DNA from: Trebonia sp963785645
GTDB lineage: Bacteria; Actinomycetota; Actinomycetes; Streptosporangiales; Streptosporangiaceae
DNA length: 64,000 nucleotides
Assembly (NCBI GenBank): GCA_963785645.1
Contig: CAWAWG010000007.1
Location: forward strand, 62,001-126,000
Reading direction: 5' to 3'
The position numbers were made by a program, and so were the translations under genes. The notes beneath the pieces are model-generated. The model worked only from the letters and a program-made list of their open reading frames with translations. It was not told the DNA's origin and did not search any database. Below, one piece after another: positions 24,551-35,240 of this stretch; positions within the stretch are counted from its first letter, which is position 1, and every line of letters begins with the position of its first letter.

Positions 24551-26314
24551 TTACCGCCCGGGCCTGCCCGGGCGCGGCACCGCCGGCGGGATCAGGAGCA
24601 CGGGCAGCGGCCGTTCCCTGTGCTCCTCCTCGCGCAGGTCCTCCCGCCGGGCGTGCAGCAGCTGGTCGAGGGTGATCTTCCCCACGACCTGCGCGGGCGC
24701 CGCCCGGTCGACCACCGCGGCGGCGGTCGCGCCGCGGCGGGCGAACTCGTTGGCCACTTCGCGGAGCGTGCTGTCGGCGTACACGGCCAGCGCGGGGATC
24801 GCGGCGGTCTCCGGGTCCGGGTGCGCCGCGCCCGTTTCGGGCGGCGCCGGGCTCGGCGGCGCGTCGGACGCGGCAGTCGCCGGGGCCGGGGACGCGGCGG
24901 CCGGGGTCGCGCGGGACGCGGCGGCCGGGGTCATGACCTCGCGCGCGAAGAACACTTCCAGGGGGTCGGTGGAGTACTCGCGGGTCAGGTGGATTCCGCG
25001 CCTGGCCACCTTCTCGGTCAGCACGGACCTCTTCAGGACAAGCGCCGAAAGCGCGTAGGCGCTGACCGAGGCCACCACGAGGCCGAGGAGCGCGTTCCAG
25101 CCGCCGGTGAGCTCCATGGTGAACACGATCCCGGTCAGCGGCGAGCGCATCACCCCGCCGACTACGGCGGCAAGCCCGGCCATGGCCCAGAAGCCGGCGA
25201 ACACGTACGGCAGCGCGTGTCCTTCGAGCGCGCCGAGCGCGCCGCCGATCATGAAGGTGGGGGCGAGCACGCCGCCGGAGGTGCCCGAGCCGAGCGAAAG
25301 CGACCAGATGAGCGTCTTGACCACGAGGATGCCGGTGATCAGCGAGAGCGCGGCCCGGCCGGCCAGCAGCGTGCCGATGACGTCGTAGCCGACGCCGAGC
25401 GCCCGGGGCTCGATCAGGCCGCCGGCGCCGATGATCAGGCCGCCGATCGCCGGCCACCACATCCAGTGCAGGGGCAGCCGGGCGAACATGTCCTCCGACT
25501 TGTAGACGAGCGCGGTCGCGATGACCGCCAGCAGCCCGCCGCTCAGGCCGGGCACGAGGGTGAGGGCGATTGCGCCCGCTCCCGGGCGGACTACGCCGCT
25601 CACCGGGAACACCGCGGCCGGCCCCAGCAGCGACCACCGGCAGACGGTGGCGACGGCGACCGAGGCGCAGACCGGGATCAGGCTGCGCGGCCGCCACTCG
25701 AACAGCAGCAGCTCGACCGCGAGCAGGATCGAGGCGAGCGGCGCGTTGAACGTCGCGGCCATCCCGCCGGCCGCGCCCGCGACGAGCAGCGCCTTCCGCT
25801 CGTCGGCCGACAGGTGCAGGCACTGGGCGAGAACAGACCCGACTGCCCCGCCGGTCATGATGATCGGGCCCTCGGCGCCGAATGGTCCGCCGGTCCCTAT
25901 CGACACGGCAGCCGATACCGGCTTCAGCACGGCCACCCGGGGGGAGACCTTGCTGCCGCCGGCCACGATCGCATCGATGGTCTCCGGCATGCCGTGGCCG
26001 CGGATCTTCTCGCTGCCGTAGCGGGCCATCAGCCCGACGGCGAGGCCGCCGGCCGCGGGCGCGAGCAGGATCAGCCAGGCGGGGTGATGGACCGCACCCG
26101 GCGCCCTCATCGCCGTCGACAGCCGGCCGTAGAACACCGCATTCGTGATCAGGCCGATCAGCCGCAGCAGGCAGAACGCCGCGACCGCGCTCGCGCCGCC
26201 GATTGCCAGCGCCACCGCGGTGATGAGCAGGGAGCGGCGGGTCAGCGTGAAGTCTCCGAGGTGGGCCGCGCGGATGCCAGGTTCATTCACATCCGCAAGT
26301 ATTGCATACGACAA
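24551..26314 (-). CDS. ClC-family chloride channel/antiporter with C-terminal CBS domain
   Basis: 587 residues (TTG start; a GTG at 26290 is also plausible). Ion-path motifs: 'SIGTGGPFGAEGPIIMTGGAVGS' and 'SLGSGTSGGVLAPTFMIGGALG', with 'NAPLASILLAVELL' and 'RSPLTGIVFTMELTGGW'. About 11 membrane helices, then a Pro/Ala linker and CBS-like segment ('VYADSTLREVANEFARRGATAAAVVDR'). The GPFGAEGP glutamate is the gating/antiport position. It follows the MarR gene by 27 nt on the same strand and is probably controlled by it; ATTGtcgtatgCAAT at the start could be an operator. Confidence 0.9.
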   Translation of the reverse strand: MSYAILADVNEPGIRAAHLGDFTLTRRSLLITAVALAIGGASAVAAFCLLRLIGLITNAVFYGRLSTAMRAPGAVHHPAWLILLAPAAGGLAVGLMARYGSEKIRGHGMPETIDAIVAGGSKVSPRVAVLKPVSAAVSIGTGGPFGAEGPIIMTGGAVGSVLAQCLHLSADERKALLVAGAAGGMAATFNAPLASILLAVELLLFEWRPRSLIPVCASVAVATVCRWSLLGPAAVFPVSGVVRPGAGAIALTLVPGLSGGLLAVIATALVYKSEDMFARLPLHWMWWPAIGGLIIGAGGLIEPRALGVGYDVIGTLLAGRAALSLITGILVVKTLIWSLSLGSGTSGGVLAPTFMIGGALGALEGHALPYVFAGFWAMAGLAAVVGGVMRSPLTGIVFTMELTGGWNALLGLVVASVSAYALSALVLKRSVLTEKVARRGIHLTREYSTDPLEVFFAREVMTPAAASRATPAAASPAPATAASDAPPSPAPPETGAAHPDPETAAIPALAVYADSTLREVANEFARRGATAAAVVDRAAPAQVVGKITLDQLLHARREDLREEEHRERPLPVLLIPPAVPRPGRPGR

Positions 26315-26341
26315 TTCTTCATCATGACAAATAGTTTGCGG

Positions 26342-26851
26342 TCAGAGCGGCAACGGCCCGCCGCTGCCGCGCTCCGCGGCATCCGCGGACAGCGAGGTGA
26401 ACAGGGCTGCCGAGCGGGCGGCCGCCGCGCGCTCGGCGGGCTCCATCCGGCCGAGGACGGCGGCGAGCAGCTCGTGGCGGCGGGCGACGACCCGCTCGAC
26501 CAGGGCCTGGCCCGTGCCGGTGATCTCGACCGTCACGATCGAGCGGCTCCGCGGGTCGGCACCGCGCACGAGGAGCCCGGCTTCCGCAAGCCGGTCGGCC
26601 AGCCGCGTCACCGACGACGCGGGCACGCCGGCGGCCTCGGCCAGCCGCGAGGAGGGCGCGCGCCCGAGTGTCGACGCGGCGAGCAGCAGCCGGAACTGGG
26701 GCAGGCTCACCTCCCCGCCGAGCACTTCGAGGCTCTGCAGGGTGATCCCGACCAGAGACCGCGTCAGCATCTCCAGTTCGGCGACTTCGCCGCCGTCGAC
26801 GAGGGCGGTCTCGCCGGCGCCGCGGCCGCCCGCGCCAGGTGCTTGCGTCAC
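26342..26851 (-). CDS. MarR-family regulator
   Basis: 169 residues. Winged helix 'LPQFRLLLAASTLGRAPSSRLAEAAGVPASSVTRLADRLAEAGLLVRGADPRSRSIVTVEITGTGQALVERV' is textbook MarR, including the D-x-R-S-R wing. GTG start. The clcA start lies 27 nt beyond its stop, so both form an operon. It probably senses a small molecule and represses the operon. Confidence 0.85.
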   Translation of the reverse strand: MTQAPGAGGRGAGETALVDGGEVAELEMLTRSLVGITLQSLEVLGGEVSLPQFRLLLAASTLGRAPSSRLAEAAGVPASSVTRLADRLAEAGLLVRGADPRSRSIVTVEITGTGQALVERVVARRHELLAAVLGRMEPAERAAAARSAALFTSLSADAAERGSGGPLPL

Positions 26852-26892
26852 GCGGTCAAGGGTGCCACAGCGGTTACCCCGGCGCTGTCCGC

Positions 26893-28871
26893 TCAGCTGT
26901 CTGCCCGGATCGTCTCCTCGGCCGCGGCGACCGCGGCGGCGCGCATCCGCCTGCGCAGATCCTCGCCGGCGCCCCGGCCGGTCCTGACCTCGACGATCCG
27001 CGGCCCGGTACGGGCGACGGCCAGGGCGACCGCCTGGGCGAGGTCACCGGGGCGCTCGGCAAGGGCGTACGGCAGCCCGAAGGCGCCGGCCAGCTGCTCG
27101 ACCGACGCCCCGTGCGACGTCCCGAACAGCCGCTCGAACACCGACGGCCCGGCCTCGCCGGACGCGGTCGCGCCCTTGAACCGGGCAGGTTCCAGTCCCT
27201 CGAAGATTCCCCCGCCGTCGTTGTTCACCACGACAACGCACAGATCCGGCCGCGGCTCGGCCGGCCCGATCGCCAGGCCCGGCGCGTCGTGCAGCAGCGA
27301 CAGGTCTCCGACCAGAGCGAATGCCACCGCCCCCGGGTACTGCGCCGCGTGCGCGAGCGCCGCGCCCGCGGCCGTGGAGAAGGTGCCGTCGATCCCGCTC
27401 GCCCCTCTGCTGGCGATCACGCGGATGTCTGTCCGCGGCGGCAGCAGAAGATCGATGTCCCGAACGGACAGCGAGTTCCCGCACCACAGCATCGCGTTCT
27501 GCGGCAGCGCGGCCGCCAGTTCCCTGGCGACCTCCGGCTCCGAGAGCCCGCTCTTGGCATCCGCGGCGTCGAGCACCGCCCCCGCGGCCCCGGTCGCCGC
27601 GTCGTCCGCGCGCCGCCATGCGTCAAGCCAGCGGCCGGCGCCTTGCCGGGAGCGCCGGCCAGGCGGACCGCACGAGCGACATCGGTCGCGGCTCGCTGCG
27701 GATCGGCCCACATCCCGGGGCCCGGCGCGATGACGACGTGCCGGACGGCAGGCGCCCCGCCGCGCGCCATGGCGAGCAGCGCGGACTGCGGCCGGGTCAG
27801 GCCCGGCCGCCCGGCTGAGACGATGACCTCTGGCCGGTTCGCCGCCATGAACCGCGGCGAGGCGAGCAGGTACTGGTAGCCGGTCAGGGCGTTCGGCCCG
27901 CGCCGCGCGCCCGATGACGGCTCCGCCAGGATCGGCCAGCCCGGCCCGCTGGGCCAGGTCGGCCAGGGCTGCCGCGTCACCGTCTCCGTCGCCGCAGACG
28001 ATCACACCGCGCTGCGACCAGGGCAGTTCCAGCGGACTGGTGACCGGGGCGCCCGCGCTGACCCTCGTCCAGGGCCCGCCGTCTGCGCGCCCGGCGAGCG
28101 GTTCCGGCCAGCCGGCATCCGCGCATCCCGGAGCGCCGGGTGCGGCGGCCCCGGTCCCGCCGGTGCCGCCGGGCCGCTCCCCTGGCCCGGGCCCGCGGCC
28201 GGCCGGTCATGCTGTTCGCCCGCGGCGGCGCTCTGTTCTCCAGCTTCAGCGCGCCCGTTGCCGTTGTCAGCGCCGCGCCGGCCTCCTGCGCCCGGCCCTG
28301 CGCCCGGCCCTGCGGCCGTGTCCGGGACGAGCGGGTCGCGGAAGGGAAGGTTCAGGTGGACCGGGCCGGGCAGGGCCCCCAGCGCGCCGGCCGCGTTCGC
28401 CCAGGCGCGGCAGGCCAGGGAGCGCCAGTAGCCGGCCATGCCGGGCCGGCGTTCAGGAACGCCGGCCTCTGCGTACCAGCGGGCCGCGGACCCGTACAGC
28501 TTCACCTGGTCGATCGTCTGGCTGGCGCCGGTGCCGCGCAGTTCCGGCGGCCGGTCTGCGGTAAGCACGAGCAGCGGGACCGCGGACTCGTCGGCCTCGA
28601 TGACGGCCGGGTGGAAGTTCGCCGCGGCGGTGCCCGATGTGCACAGCACCGCGACCGGGCGGCGCGACGCCTTGGCCAGCCCGAGGGCGGTGAACGAGGC
28701 CGAGCGCTCGTCGATCCGCACGTGCAGCCGGACCCGTCCGGCCCGCTCGAGTGCCCAGAACGCCATGGCCAGCGGGGCGGACCTGGACCCCGGCGCGACG
28801 ACGACCTCGCGCAGCCCGCACCGGGCGAACTCGTCCGCGAGCACCGTCGCGAACGCCGTCGACGGGTTCAC
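26893..28871 (-). CDS. menD: MenD, SEPHCHC synthase (frameshifted)
   Basis: ThDP enzyme joining isochorismate and 2-oxoglutarate in menaquinone synthesis. The GTG at 28871 has GGAGGG upstream and opens 'NPSTAFATVLADEFARCGLREVVVAPGSRSAPLAMAFW', the MenD N-terminus; then 'VRIDERSASFTALGLAKAS' and 'TADRPPELRGTGASQTIDQ'. The ThDP part is present: 'VGDLSLLHDAPGL' and 'VVVVNNDGGGIFEGLEP'. Three frame changes lie in a low-complexity stretch around 28090-28300, near 27930 and near 27640. Summed, all domains are there at normal length (about 650 residues with a Gly/Ala-rich insert). Consensus errors are as likely as decay because the pathway is normally essential. Confidence 0.85.
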
Positions 28872-28895
28872 CGGCCCTCCCCCTCCCAAGCGCAC

Positions 28896-28913
28896 GCGCT
28901 TCTTGCTGTTATC
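28896..28913 (+). repeat. 18-nt intergenic motif, copy 5
   Basis: Exact copy, 25 nt upstream of the menD start. Confidence 0.85.
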
Positions 28914-29072
28914 TGTGATACAGGATGACGGCGCCGTCCCCGGACAGCCGGCCCGGAGAGGTTTCCTGCCGTTACCCGGGCAGGCCGCACCGGCCCGCGG
29001 GCACACCGTGCGGCCGGCCGGCCGTCGGCAGCCCCGTAAGCCCGGCAGCGAACCTCCGTCGCCGGCCTTCCC

Positions 29073-29090
29073 GCGCTTCTTGCTGTTATC
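29073..29090 (+). repeat. 18-nt intergenic motif, copy 6
   Basis: Exact copy in the menC-menD gap. Confidence 0.85.
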
Positions 29091-29407
29091 CGGCCGGACG
29101 GACCCCGGCCGCCGGGCTGCCGGGCGGACAGCGGACGGTTGCGCGCGCCGCCGGGTGCGCGACCGCCGGGTGCGGGCCGCAGGCAGGCGCCCGCTGCCGT
29201 TACCGGCCGGCGGTTTCCGTTCCGGCGCACGGGCCGCCCGGACGGCGGATCACCGGGACCCCGGCAGAGCCTGCCGGCCAGCCCCGCCCCGACGGCGCGG
29301 CCGTCGAGGGTCGGGCCCGGCAGTCTTCCGGCAGGCCGGCGCGGAAGCGGGGCCGGCAGGCGGCCGCCGCACACCGCCGCACACCGGTCCGCCCTGAACC
29401 TCATCCC

Positions 29408-29425
29408 CTGCTTCTTGCTGTTATC
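29408..29425 (+). repeat. 18-nt intergenic motif, copy 7
   Basis: CTGCTTCTTGCTGTTATC (two mismatches at the 5' end); its last two bases fall in the menC stop codon. Confidence 0.75.
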
Positions 29426-30412
29426 AACGAACGGGCTCCGTTCCGCCGACGTCCGCCAGGTAGCGCGCGGCCGCCAGGGCCCGCTGGCGCCACGGTCCGG
29501 GATCGGTCTCCCACCGCGCGAGCGCGTCCGGGTCGACCGCAGGACGGCGGACCGGGAGCGTACCGCCCGCCTCGGTCAGGGGGCAGGCGGTGACATCGCC
29601 GGCCAGCAGGGACATCGTCGCCAGGCCGCAGGCGTAAGGCAGCTCGGGCAGGGCGGCGGCGAGGGCGATCCCGGCGGCCAGCCCGACGGAGGTGTCCACC
29701 GCGCTCGAGACGACGGCCGGCAGCCCGCAGGCCTCGGCCACCCGCAGGGCCGCGCCGACCCCGCCGAGCGGCTGCACCTTGACCACGACGATGTCGGCGG
29801 CGCCGGCCGCCCGCACCCGCAGCGGGTCCTCGGCCTTGCGGACGGACTCGTCCGCCGCGACCGGAATGTCGATCAGGCGGCGAAGCGACGCGAGTTCATC
29901 CAGGGTGGCGCAGGGCTGCTCGGCGTACTCCAGGCAGTACTTCCCGAGCGCGCGCAGCATGCGCACCGCCTCGTCCACCGACCAGCCGCCGTTGGCGTCC
30001 ACCCTGATCCGGCCGCCGGGACCTGCCTCGTCAAGGGCGCCGCGCACGGCGGCGACCCGCTCGACGTCCTCGCCCGGCGCCTGCCCGCGCTCGGCGACCT
30101 TGACCTTGGCGGTACGGCAGCCGGAAGCGGCGACGATCTCGTAGGCCCGCTCCGGCCCGACCGCGGGGACGGTGACGTTGACCGGCACCGAGTCCCGCCG
30201 CGGGGCCGGCCACGAGACGGTGGCCGACTCGATCGCGCTGGCCAGCCAGCGCGCCGACTCGGCGGGCCCGTACTCGGCGAACGGCGAGAACTCCCCCACC
30301 CGGCCGGCCCCTGGATGAGCGCGCCCTCGCGGCGGGTGATCCCGCGGAACTTGGTCCGCATGGGGATCGCGAACGCCCGCAGCGTCCCGAGCAGGTCAGG
30401 CAGTTCCGTCAT
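29424..30412 (-). CDS. menC: MenC, o-succinylbenzoate synthase (frameshifted)
   Basis: Enolase-superfamily enzyme dehydrating SHCHC to o-succinylbenzoate. N-terminus 'LPDLLGTLRAFAIPMRTKFRGITRREGALIQGPAG' is in one frame; after a change near 30300 the other frame continues 'GEFSPFAEYGPAESARWLASAIE', then 'KVKVAE' (catalytic Lys), 'RIRVDANGGWSVDEAVRML', 'YAEQPCATLDELA', 'PVAADESVRK' and 'VVKVQPLGG', giving the usual K-D-E-D-K set. Combined length ~328 is normal for the short actinobacterial MenC. The shift lies in a C/G-rich run (CCCCCACCCGGCCGG), so a miscall is plausible. It precedes menD on the same strand. Confidence 0.85.
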
Positions 30413-31134
30413 CACGCCGCCTTCGCCGATGCCCGGGCCCGTCCGGTTCCTGCGCGCCGGCCGGGCCCTCCGCGCGCGGCAGGCCGTCTTGCGCCCGGCG
30501 GCCTGCCCCGCACCGCGGTGTGATCACGGCCGCCGGCCGCGCGAGCGCGCCCGGCCTGCTCCTCGTCCGGCAGCCCCCGGTCACCCTGCGGCAGCCGGGG
30601 ATGAGACTGCTCTTGCGGCCGCGGCACGACCCGGCAGCGCGGCATAGGGCCACTTCGCACATTTCCGTGACCTGGTCTAGGCGGATATGTCCAGCACGAA
30701 ATGGCCCTATGCGCCCGTGCAGGAATAACCCGTTGACTCGGACCGCCAGCGAGCAGGGCCGGGGGCCTGAAAAACCTGACGGCTTATTTTTGCGCAGGCC
30801 CTATGCGCCCGGGCCGCCGGGGAAAGGCGGCCGGGGGCCAGGGCCGCGGGGGGAGAACACCGCCGGGCGCAGCGGGCCGGCTGGCGGCCGCCGCATTCAG
30901 GCCGCCCGGCCCGGCCGGATACCGGCGGTATCCCGCGAATCCGGCAAATGCCGCGGCGCGCCGGGACGCGGCGCCCCCGGGGGCCCGGCTTTCCCTCGCC
31001 CGGGCGGAGGCCGGGCCCCTCCAGCGCCTTCCCGTCCGTCCCGTACCGCGCTGCGCCGCGGGGCACGGTGCGACGCCGCCGGCGAACTGCCTCAACTCGT
31101 AACCTCCCGTTAGTCCGGTCTAACCTTAGTCAAC
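30413..31134. other. 720-bp intergenic region with inverted and direct repeats
   Basis: No convincing gene. A 10-bp inverted repeat CATAGGGCCA/TGGCCCTATG (30643-30652, 30702-30711) is followed by a direct repeat GGCCCTATGCGCCCG (30703-30717, 30797-30811). A hairpin GGGCCTG/CAGGCCC (30763-30801) has the loop sequence TGAAAAACCTGACG shared with 449-462, plus a TTATTTTT run. This is the divergent control region of menC and menE; a small RNA or attenuator is possible. Confidence 0.5.
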
Positions 31135-32383
31135 GTGACTTCGCTCCCGGCCCGTGACCGCCCTGACCGCCCAGACCGCCCAGACCGCCGCCGCCTGCAC
31201 GCCGTGCTGCTGAACGGCGCCGCGGACGCGGCGCGGCTGCTCGGGCCGCTCGCGCGGGCGCTGGACGGCACCGGGCCCGCGATCCTGCCCGCTCGACGCG
31301 ACGCTGCCGGCCGCGCGGATCAGGCAGCTGATCGACGCCTTCCGGCCGGATGCGGTCATCGACGCCGACGGCGAGGCACCGCACCGTTCGCCGGGGCACC
31401 GGGCGTGGCACCGGACACCGCCGTCATCATCGGCACCTCGGGGTCCACCGGGGAGCCTAAGGGGGTCGAGCTGAGCGCGCGCGGCGCTCGGCCATTCCGC
31501 GCGGGCGTCGCTGGCGCGGGCCGGCGCCCGGCCGGGCGAGCGGTGGCTGGCCTGCCTGCCGGCCTCGCACGTAGCGGGGCTGCAGGTGCTGGTGCGGTCC
31601 CTGGCAGGCGGGACCGAGCCCGGTGACCGCGCCGGAGGCGACCGCGCGGGCCGTGGCGGACGCCGCGGACGCCGGGTGCGCGCACGTATCGATCGTGCCC
31701 ACGCAGCTGGTGCGGCTGCTGGGCGAGCGCGGCGGCGCCGCGGCCCTCGCCCGGTACCGGTGCGTGCTCGTCGGCGGGGCGGCGGCCGGCGCGGCGGTCC
31801 TCGCGCGAGGCCAGGGAAGCCGGGGTGACCGCCGTCACCACCTACGGGATGAGCGAGACCTGCGGCGGGTGCGTCTACGACGGGGTGCCGCTGGACGGCG
31901 TGACGGTCAGGGCAGGCGAGGACGGGCGGCTGCGGATCTCCGGGCCCGTGCTGATGAACCGCTACCACGGCCGGCCCGACCTCACCGCGGACGTGCTGCA
32001 GTACGGCGAGTTCGTCACTTCCGACCTCGGCTACGTCGAGCGACGACCGGACGGTCGTGGTCAGGGGCCGGGCCGACGACGTGATCAACACCGGCGGCCA
32101 CAAGGTCGTCCCCGGCGAGGTGGCGGCGGTGCTGGAGACCTGCCCCGGCGTCCGGGAGGTCGTGGTGGTCGGCCGGCCTGACCCGGAATGGGGCGAACGG
32201 GTCACCGCGGTGGTAGTCCCGGATGACCCGGCGGAACCACCTGGCCTAGAATTGCTGCGTACGCATGTAAGCGCGCGCCTTCCGCGTTACGCTTGCCCCA
32301 GCGAGGTCGTGCTGACGGAGGCTATCCCTGTGCTTCCCAGCGGCAAGCCGGACCTGGCAGCCCTCAAGGTGGCAAGAACGTGA
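31135..32383 (+). CDS. menE: MenE, o-succinylbenzoate-CoA ligase (multiply frameshifted)
   Basis: Acyl-CoA synthetase of menaquinone synthesis. Pieces in order: 'LHAVLLNGAADAARLLGPLARALDG', P-loop 'TAVIIGTSGSTGEPKGVEL', 'ERWLACLPASHVAGLQVLVRSL', 'TTYGMSETCGGCVYDGVPLDG', 'GRADDVINTGGHKVVPGEVAAVLE' and 'VLPSGKPDLAALK' with the C-terminal catalytic Lys. They sit in three frames with six changes, near 31290, 31383, 31483, 31620, 31808 and 32040. Total length fits a ~390-residue MenE. GTG start. Six shifts in 1.2 kb means either poor consensus or a true pseudogene; if the latter, menaquinone would need another ligase. Confidence 0.8.
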
Positions 32384-32549
32384 CGCCAACGGGAACAATC
32401 TCGGGCGCGGAGCGTTAATTAAGAGTGCCCCCCGCGAAAGCCGGTGAAACGGAGCGGGGTTACTCATTGTCATCGGGGATCGTGTTAAGTCGTGTTGATG
32501 TTGAACTGCGCATCCTATGCGCACGTGTACAGAAGGAGGGAGGTGTCTC

Positions 32550-33977
32550 ATGCCGCGGATCGCAACAGCCGCCTCGGCTGACGAGGAGGCGAGCTCGTCT
32601 CGCGTGGACGACCTGATCCAGCGCGGTCGCAGCCAGGGCCACCTGTCCCTTTCGGACCTGCGGACGGCGTTCGAGCAGGCTGGGCTGACGCCTGCTGAGG
32701 CCCGGTCCATTCTCCGCGAGCTGAGCGAGGCCGGCGTGCGGCTGGCCGACGAGGAGACCGAGCTCAAGGCGCCGCGCGGCAAGGCCAAGGCCGCCGCGCC
32801 CAGGGCCGCGGCCAGCGCGAAGGCCACGGCCGCCAAGGCCGCCGGGCCTGCCGCCACGGCAGAGACCGCCGCGAAGAGGACCCGCACCAGGAAGGCCGAC
32901 CAGCCCGCCGCCGCCGCTGCCGCGGCGAGCGCGCCGGCCGCCGGCCAGGGCCGCAGGCCAGCCGACGGGGACGGCGGACCCGGACTTCGACGACGACGAC
33001 GTCGCGTCGATCGAGGCCGATGTCGCGGCGTTCGCCGACGGGGTTGACCTGGACGACCAGACGCCCGCCATGGGCGACTCGGTGCACACCTACCTCAAGT
33101 CGATCGGCCGGACCAGCCTGCTCACCGCCGAGCAGGAGGTGGACCTGGCCAAGCGGATCGAGGCGGGCCTGTTCGCCGAGCACAAGCTGGACAGCGATCC
33201 CGACCTCGACGCCGCGAGCTCCGGCGCGACCTTGAGCTGGTGGCCGAGGACGGGCGGCGCGCCAAGTCGCACATGCTCGAGGCCAACCTGCGCCTGGTCG
33301 TGTCTGTCGCCAAGAAGTACAGCGACCGCGGGCTTTCCCTGCTCGACGTCGTGCAGGAGGGGAACCTGGGCCTGATCCGCGCGGTCGAGAAGTTCGACTA
33401 CACCAAGGGCTACAAGTTCTCCACGTACGCGATGTGGTGGATCAGGCAGGCGATCCAGCGCGGGTTCGCGGACTCCGCGCGGACGATCCGGCTGCCGGTG
33501 CACGTGCTTGAGATGCTGTCCAAGCTGTCGCGCGTCGAGCGTGACATGCACCAGCGGCTCGGCCGCGAGCCCACCCCGGAGGAGCTGGCCGTCGAGCTGG
33601 ACCGGACCCCGGACCAGATCGAGGAGCTGCTGCGCACCTCCCGGCAGCCGATCAGCCTGGACTCCACGATCGGCGAGGACGGCGAGACGTCGATCGGCGA
33701 CCTCATCGAGGACGTCGACGCGCCGGAGGCCTCCGAGCTTGTCGACCGGCAGCTCATGGCCGAGCAGCTGCGGTCGGCGCTTGACGCGCTCACCCCGCGC
33801 GAGGCGACGATCATGGCGATGCGGTTCGGGCTGTACGACGGCAACCCGCACACCCTGGACGAGATCGGGCGCGCGCTCGGGCTCACCCGGGAGCGGATCC
33901 GCCAGCTTGAGAAGCAGTCGCTGTCCAAGCTGCGGCACCCGTCACGGGCGCAGCCGCTGCTTGATTTCGCCTCCTGA
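32550..33977 (+). CDS. RpoD-type sigma-70 factor (two frameshifts)
   Basis: ATG with AGAAGGAGGGAGG upstream. N-terminal region 'RVDDLIQRGRSQGHLSLSDLRTAFEQAGLTPAEARSILREL' and an Ala/Lys linker, then region 1.2 'DSVHTYLKSIGRTSLLTAEQEVDLAKRIEAG', region 2 'VVQEGNLGLIRAVEKFDYTKGYKFSTYAMWWIRQAI' with the -10-reading helix, region 3 and region 4.2 'HTLDEIGRALGLTRERIRQLEKQSLSKLRH'. The RpoD box is complete, so this is a group 1 or 2 factor. The frame changes near 32970 and 33230. A principal sigma factor cannot be lost, which argues for sequence errors unless another copy exists. Confidence 0.85.
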
Positions 33978-34586
33978 CCACGGGGCCCCCAGGAGGCGCC
34001 GTAGCTGAGTTCGGCCGCCGCGCTCGGCGCGGCACCGGCCCGCGGGCCGGACCCGACCTCCGGCCGGGTCCGGCCCGCGGGCTTCCCGTGCGGGCAACGA
34101 CCCGGCGGGGTTCAAGGCCGAAATCAGCAGTCACGGCGGTCCGGAACGGTTCCGCGGTTCCCGTCACCGCGCATGCCATGACCGTCCGCGGCAGCAGACC
34201 GCGTCGGTTTATCAGCTGACCGTCCCGGGCGTGTCGCGGCCTCGCCGTCCAGGCGATTGGCGCTCCTGCCGCACCGGGCCGGCGAGACGCGACCTGGCGC
34301 CGACGCGACTCAAGACCTCAGCGCTGTGACCTGCGCACACCTGGGGCCGAGTTCCGCGACCACGGCGGGGACGCGCCCGCCCGGCGACGTCAACTTGTTT
34401 CCCGGCGCGGCCCAGGCACGCGCAATTCCAGGTCGGCTGGCGCCCGGCCGGGGAACCGGCGGGAAACCGGGCCCGGTGAGCGCTATCCGCCCGCGCGAAC
34501 CCGTCCGGACTGCACTAGGATTCCCAAGCCACCTCGAAACGGGGCGCGAACGGATCAAGCACCACCAAATGCGGGAGGGCGCAGCG
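33978..34586. other. Intergenic region after the sigma gene
   Basis: Apart from the terminator at 34038-34082 I see no gene; open frames here are compositional. The last 60 bp, with GGGAGG before 34587, serve the small downstream gene. Confidence 0.45.
34038..34082. terminator. Hairpin terminator of the sigma gene
   Basis: Perfect 18-bp inverted repeat (34038-34055 with 34065-34082) and 9-nt loop, 60 bp after the sigma stop; no T-run. Confidence 0.7.
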
Positions 34587-34799
34587 ATGGACGACGACAG
34601 CCTGCTCGATGAGCTCCAGGAAGACCTCGGCTCCGACTACAGCCCGCAGCTGCGCGTCGCGGCGGGCATGCTGAGCGGCGACGCCCAGGCCGCGGTGCCG
34701 TACCTGCTGTTCTCGATAGCCAAGTCGCTCGAGGACATCTCGTTCCTGCTGGCCAACGACTCCGTGAGCGTGGTCACGGAGACCGACGAGGACGATTAA
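34587..34799 (+). CDS. Small acidic hypothetical protein (70 aa)
   Basis: ATG with GGGAGG 8 nt upstream. Product begins 'MDDDSLLDELQEDLGSDYSPQLRVAAGML' and ends 'VSVVTETDEDD'; acidic, helical, no signal peptide. No family recognised. A monocistronic gene between long intergenic regions, with in-frame ATG at 34569 as an alternative start. Confidence 0.55.
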   Translation: MDDDSLLDELQEDLGSDYSPQLRVAAGMLSGDAQAAVPYLLFSIAKSLEDISFLLANDSVSVVTETDEDD

Positions 34800-35240
34800 C
34801 GCGCACCGGGCGGCGCCGGCACCCGCTCGCACCCGGACTTGCTCGGCCGAACGGCCGCCGCCGTGCTGCCGCCGGCTGCGCTGAATGCCGGTAAAACCGC
34901 TGGCCGGCTTGGGGCATCACGGCAACGCCGCGACCTTGGCCGCTGGCACGGGACATCGCAGGCGTCCGCGGGCGGGTGCTCCCCCGTGCCCGGCGATCCC
35001 GTCCCCTCGGGTACCTGCGGCGAAGAGACACCGGTCCGCGGTCCCGGAGTCCGCCCTGGCAGCGGACGGCCCGGGTTCATCCGCGTCCGCGACGAACCCG
35101 GGCCGTCCAAGCCGGTCCGCGCCTAGCGTGACATCCGGGCCGAGGTCACCGCACCCGCAGCGGCACCGCGCGGTTTGAACGGGGCCGCCGCGGCTGGAAG
35201 GGCCCGTCCGGCAGCCGCGGCTGCGCCGGCCGGCACCGGG
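34800..35240. other. No gene seen
   Basis: 440 bp of GC-rich sequence between the small acidic gene and the aldo/keto reductase 3' end. Open frames are Arg/Pro/Ala-rich and lack start signals. No motif copy and no strong hairpin noted. Confidence 0.4.

Larger units (their letters stand above)
28872..29423. other. menC-menD intergenic region with three motif copies
   Basis: No gene supported in 550 bp despite several GC-driven open frames. It contains three + strand copies of the 18-nt motif, the highest local density in the window. The minus-strand transcript from menC to menD would read through all three in the antisense orientation. Confidence 0.5.

Noticed and set aside
24170..27733. 1187-codon + strand open frame over clcA, marR and menD
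   Set aside because: Antisense shadow; all three minus-strand genes are clear, and the translation is low-complexity Arg/Gly/Ala.
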